Shown in pieces: positions 62,286-64,000 of a DNA stretch of 64,000 nucleotides. Both the position numbers and the translations under genes were made by a program. The notes beneath the pieces were generated by a model. The model was not told where the DNA came from. It did not search any database and saw nothing but the letters and a program-made list of their open reading frames with translations. The stretch spans positions 496,001 through 560,000 of the forward strand of contig OX638325.1 in the NCBI GenBank assembly GCA_951812795.1, read 5' to 3'. Position 1 is the stretch's first letter, and the number at the start of each line of letters is the position of its first letter. The DNA comes from an uncultured Dehalococcoidia bacterium. GTDB taxonomy: Bacteria > Chloroflexota > Dehalococcoidia > Lucifugimonadales > Lucifugimonadaceae.

Positions 62286-64000
62286 TCATTCATCCATAAG
62301 GAAGGTATCGAGTGTGTAATCTGCCAACTGATTTCCTAAATCGAATTGATCGTGCGGAAATACGTAAGTTATGTTGACAGCCAAGTTTTCGTCAGACAGG
62401 TAAATGTACCGAATCACAAGATACAAGGATAACGTCATCTCCATTTTTGCAAATGAAAACCCTTGAGAGGTTTGAAATATCTCCCTTGTAAGGTTTTCTA
62501 CTCCCGATGGTACGAGTATCGAATCCTCAATGAAGTCCGCATACTCATTTAAAGATAACTTACCTAAGCCATGGGCAAGAACGTCATCCACGACAATTCG
62601 GACTCTGCTAAGGGTTATTGGATCGAAAGCATGGAATAAATCGCCATCCGAATCTTCCGACTGCTCTTCAATCCAAGCTTCGGGAATTTCCACTGAGAAG
62701 TCACCAAATGGGTCCTCGAATACCATCATGGCGCCAAATGGACTGTCTACAATCGTAGGGCTAGTCGGCACGACAACTGTTTCCGTACCTTCCCTTGCTG
62801 GTTCTACCGACAAGTAATATCCGCCAAAGGCATTACGGCTTGCCTCGGTCACAGCAACGAAATACTCCCCTGTGTGCGGTGCCCGATAAACGATTTTTGA
62901 GTTTATGCCAAACAGCCCACCACCGCTGTCATTGTCGGATACGATTTGATAATCCCGTGATCTTGGGAGATCTACGTATATCAAAGTGTCCACATTGAGA
63001 GAATCAGTCGAAATCCTGACGGTCTCGCCCTCGTTCAGCCGGATTGAAAACCAATCCCAGTCTTTTGGGTGGTCAATGCTTCCGGCAAGCGTTTCGCCGA
63101 TCGTGATAATCCGGCCATCGTCTGGATCATTCAAAGGTCTAATTCTCACACTGCTGGTTAACCCAAAGCTAGAAGACTCACCTGAAGCCATCTCAACTTG
63201 CAGGAAATGGATGCCGTTCGTCAACACTTCAGCAGTACCGTATTCGATACCCGTATAAACGTCATCTACTTCTAACATCGGACCATATGCGTCTGACACA
63301 TGGAACCACCCATCTCCAGTCCCTTCGACCGCGATCTCTAGTATGGTTCCAGCCGTTGCGTCCAAAACAAACGAGCGCGTGTCCCAGTAGTTCCGCAAAT
63401 CAACGTCAACCTCGAAGCTACCTTGGCCGGCTGGTATCCTCCGGTCACCCAACCCAGACGTAGACTCGCCATGGATAAGTTTCGTCACGATCGGCACGAT
63501 GTCGGCTGAGGATGCCGCCAACCCAAATCCCGCTTCGCTGAACGAAAAGGTTGAGATTCCGATGACTTCGCCCCACGCGTTGACCAACGCCCCTCCACTC
63601 TGACCTCTCGCTATGGCTGCGTCGGTCTGGAAGTACGTCATTCCCAAACGCTCCCACTCGCGCAATCGAGAGAGGATTCCTCGTGTGATCGTTGGGCTAG
63701 GAAAAAGGTCTACTTCAGCAGGGTAACCGACTAGGAGCAACTCGCTGCCAAGCGCCGTGCTTTCACCACTGATCAACGTTAGAGGTTGCGCCAATACGTT
63801 GACTGGCCCCAACACCGCCAAGTCAGCCATTGGGTCCCATCCCACAACTGGCACGTTCTCCAACTCAGTCCCATCAGGGAAGACAACCCTGGCAGATACG
63901 TGTGGCCAAACAACGTGGTAATTTGTGACAACATATCCCCCCTCGATCAGGATTCCACTGCCCGTGTCTGTCGGCGTTTCAATGAGCGGCACTGAAGGGG
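62286..64000 (-). CDS. Trypsin-like serine protease with PPC-like C-terminal domains, 5' end outside window
   Basis: The frame is open beyond the last base, so the N-terminus (probably a signal peptide) is missing. Numbered from the GTG at 63992 (569 residues visible), the protease domain has the DegP-type triad: His26 (TNYHVV), Asp57 (ADLAVLG) and Ser132 (ARGQSGGALVNA). No PDZ domain follows; instead about residues 190-400 form two bacterial pre-peptidase C-terminal-like beta domains (DWDWFSIRLNEGETVRI, YVDLPRSRDYQIVSDNDSGG, APHTGEYFVAVTEAS), then an unassigned C-terminal domain (DFSVEIPEAWIEE). The gene appears more AT-rich than its neighbours. Extracellular or envelope localisation is inferred. 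Confidence 0.85.
   Translation of the reverse strand, partial: PSVPLIETPTDTGSGILIEGGYVVTNYHVVWPHVSARVVFPDGTELENVPVVGWDPMADLAVLGPVNVLAQPLTLISGESTALGSELLLVGYPAEVDLFPSPTITRGILSRLREWERLGMTYFQTDAAIARGQSGGALVNAWGEVIGISTFSFSEAGFGLAASSADIVPIVTKLIHGESTSGLGDRRIPAGQGSFEVDVDLRNYWDTRSFVLDATAGTILEIAVEGTGDGWFHVSDAYGPMLEVDDVYTGIEYGTAEVLTNGIHFLQVEMASGESSSFGLTSSVRIRPLNDPDDGRIITIGETLAGSIDHPKDWDWFSIRLNEGETVRISTDSLNVDTLIYVDLPRSRDYQIVSDNDSGGGLFGINSKIVYRAPHTGEYFVAVTEASRNAFGGYYLSVEPAREGTETVVVPTSPTIVDSPFGAMMVFEDPFGDFSVEIPEAWIEEQSEDSDGDLFHAFDPITLSRVRIVVDDVLAHGLGKLSLNEYADFIEDSILVPSGVENLTREIFQTSQGFSFAKMEMTLSLYLVIRYIYLSDENLAVNITYVFPHDQFDLGNQLADYTLDTFLMDE

Noticed and set aside
1..64000. tRNA, rRNA, transposase or integrase genes
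   Set aside because: I looked in all longer gaps and found no cloverleaf, rRNA-like sequence or IS-type open frame. A dedicated covariance-model search would be needed to exclude small RNAs.

Overview
The window looks like a chromosomal segment of an environmental, non-fermentative, aerobic bacterium. My best guess is a Chloroflexota lineage of the SAR202/Dehalococcoidia type. That guess rests on gene content only: enolase-superfamily and UxuA-type dehydratases, many VOC (glyoxalase-fold) and DinB paralogs, Uma2, DUF1802, DUF4160/DUF2442 and a three-gene transhydrogenase. There is no rRNA or universal marker gene here to settle it. I found no rRNA, tRNA, CRISPR array, integrase or transposase.

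Layout. 1-9 kb: end of an AI-2E-type permease, a lipoprotein peptide-binding protein, an enolase-superfamily dehydratase, a membrane protein, a DUF4143 ATPase preceded by three 31-bp-spaced operator-like repeats, an SRAP DNA-crosslink repair protein, two tandem Rossmann epimerase-like genes and a DUF4160/DUF2442 pair. 9-21 kb: a VOC protein, the pntAA-pntAB-pntB proton-translocating transhydrogenase, a cytochrome b561/sulfite-oxidase-type fusion, an orphan RHH antitoxin, a GH3 glycosidase, a repeat-rich spacer with a REPIN-like element and a 31-bp tandem array, a lactonase and aconitase. 21-32 kb: a collinear minus-strand block with two dehydrogenase/epimerase genes, six double-domain VOC paralogs, four DinB-fold paralogs and a mannonate-dehydratase-like gene. 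32-37 kb: flavodoxin-TatD and Uma2-DUF1802-aldo/keto reductase operons, an EVE protein and a YbaK-type deacylase.

37-45 kb is a phosphate-uptake locus on the minus strand: phoB-phoR, then a 993-residue PstS made of three tandem phosphate-binding domains, then pstC and pstA. No pstB or phoU lies with them. 45-50 kb: a Gfo/Idh oxidoreductase, a histidine phosphatase with a second 3' remnant 0.9 kb downstream, a CuZn-SOD-like protein lacking one copper ligand, a zinc-ribbon protein and a TPP enzyme. 50-55.5 kb: a gene cluster with two MpaB/DUF2236 oxygenase-like paralogs around an MMPL transporter, plus a HAD protein. 55.5-64 kb: GNAT, two VapBC-type toxin-antitoxin modules each with 11-bp tandem repeats at the antitoxin start, a cupin, 3-methyladenine glycosylase I, a GMC oxidoreductase, an HpcH/HpaI aldolase, a frameshifted cation-efflux-like gene and a secreted-type trypsin-like protease that runs off the window.

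The most noteworthy items are the VOC/DinB paralog array, the triple-domain PstS, the MpaB-MMPL-MpaB-HAD cluster and several small regulatory repeat structures.
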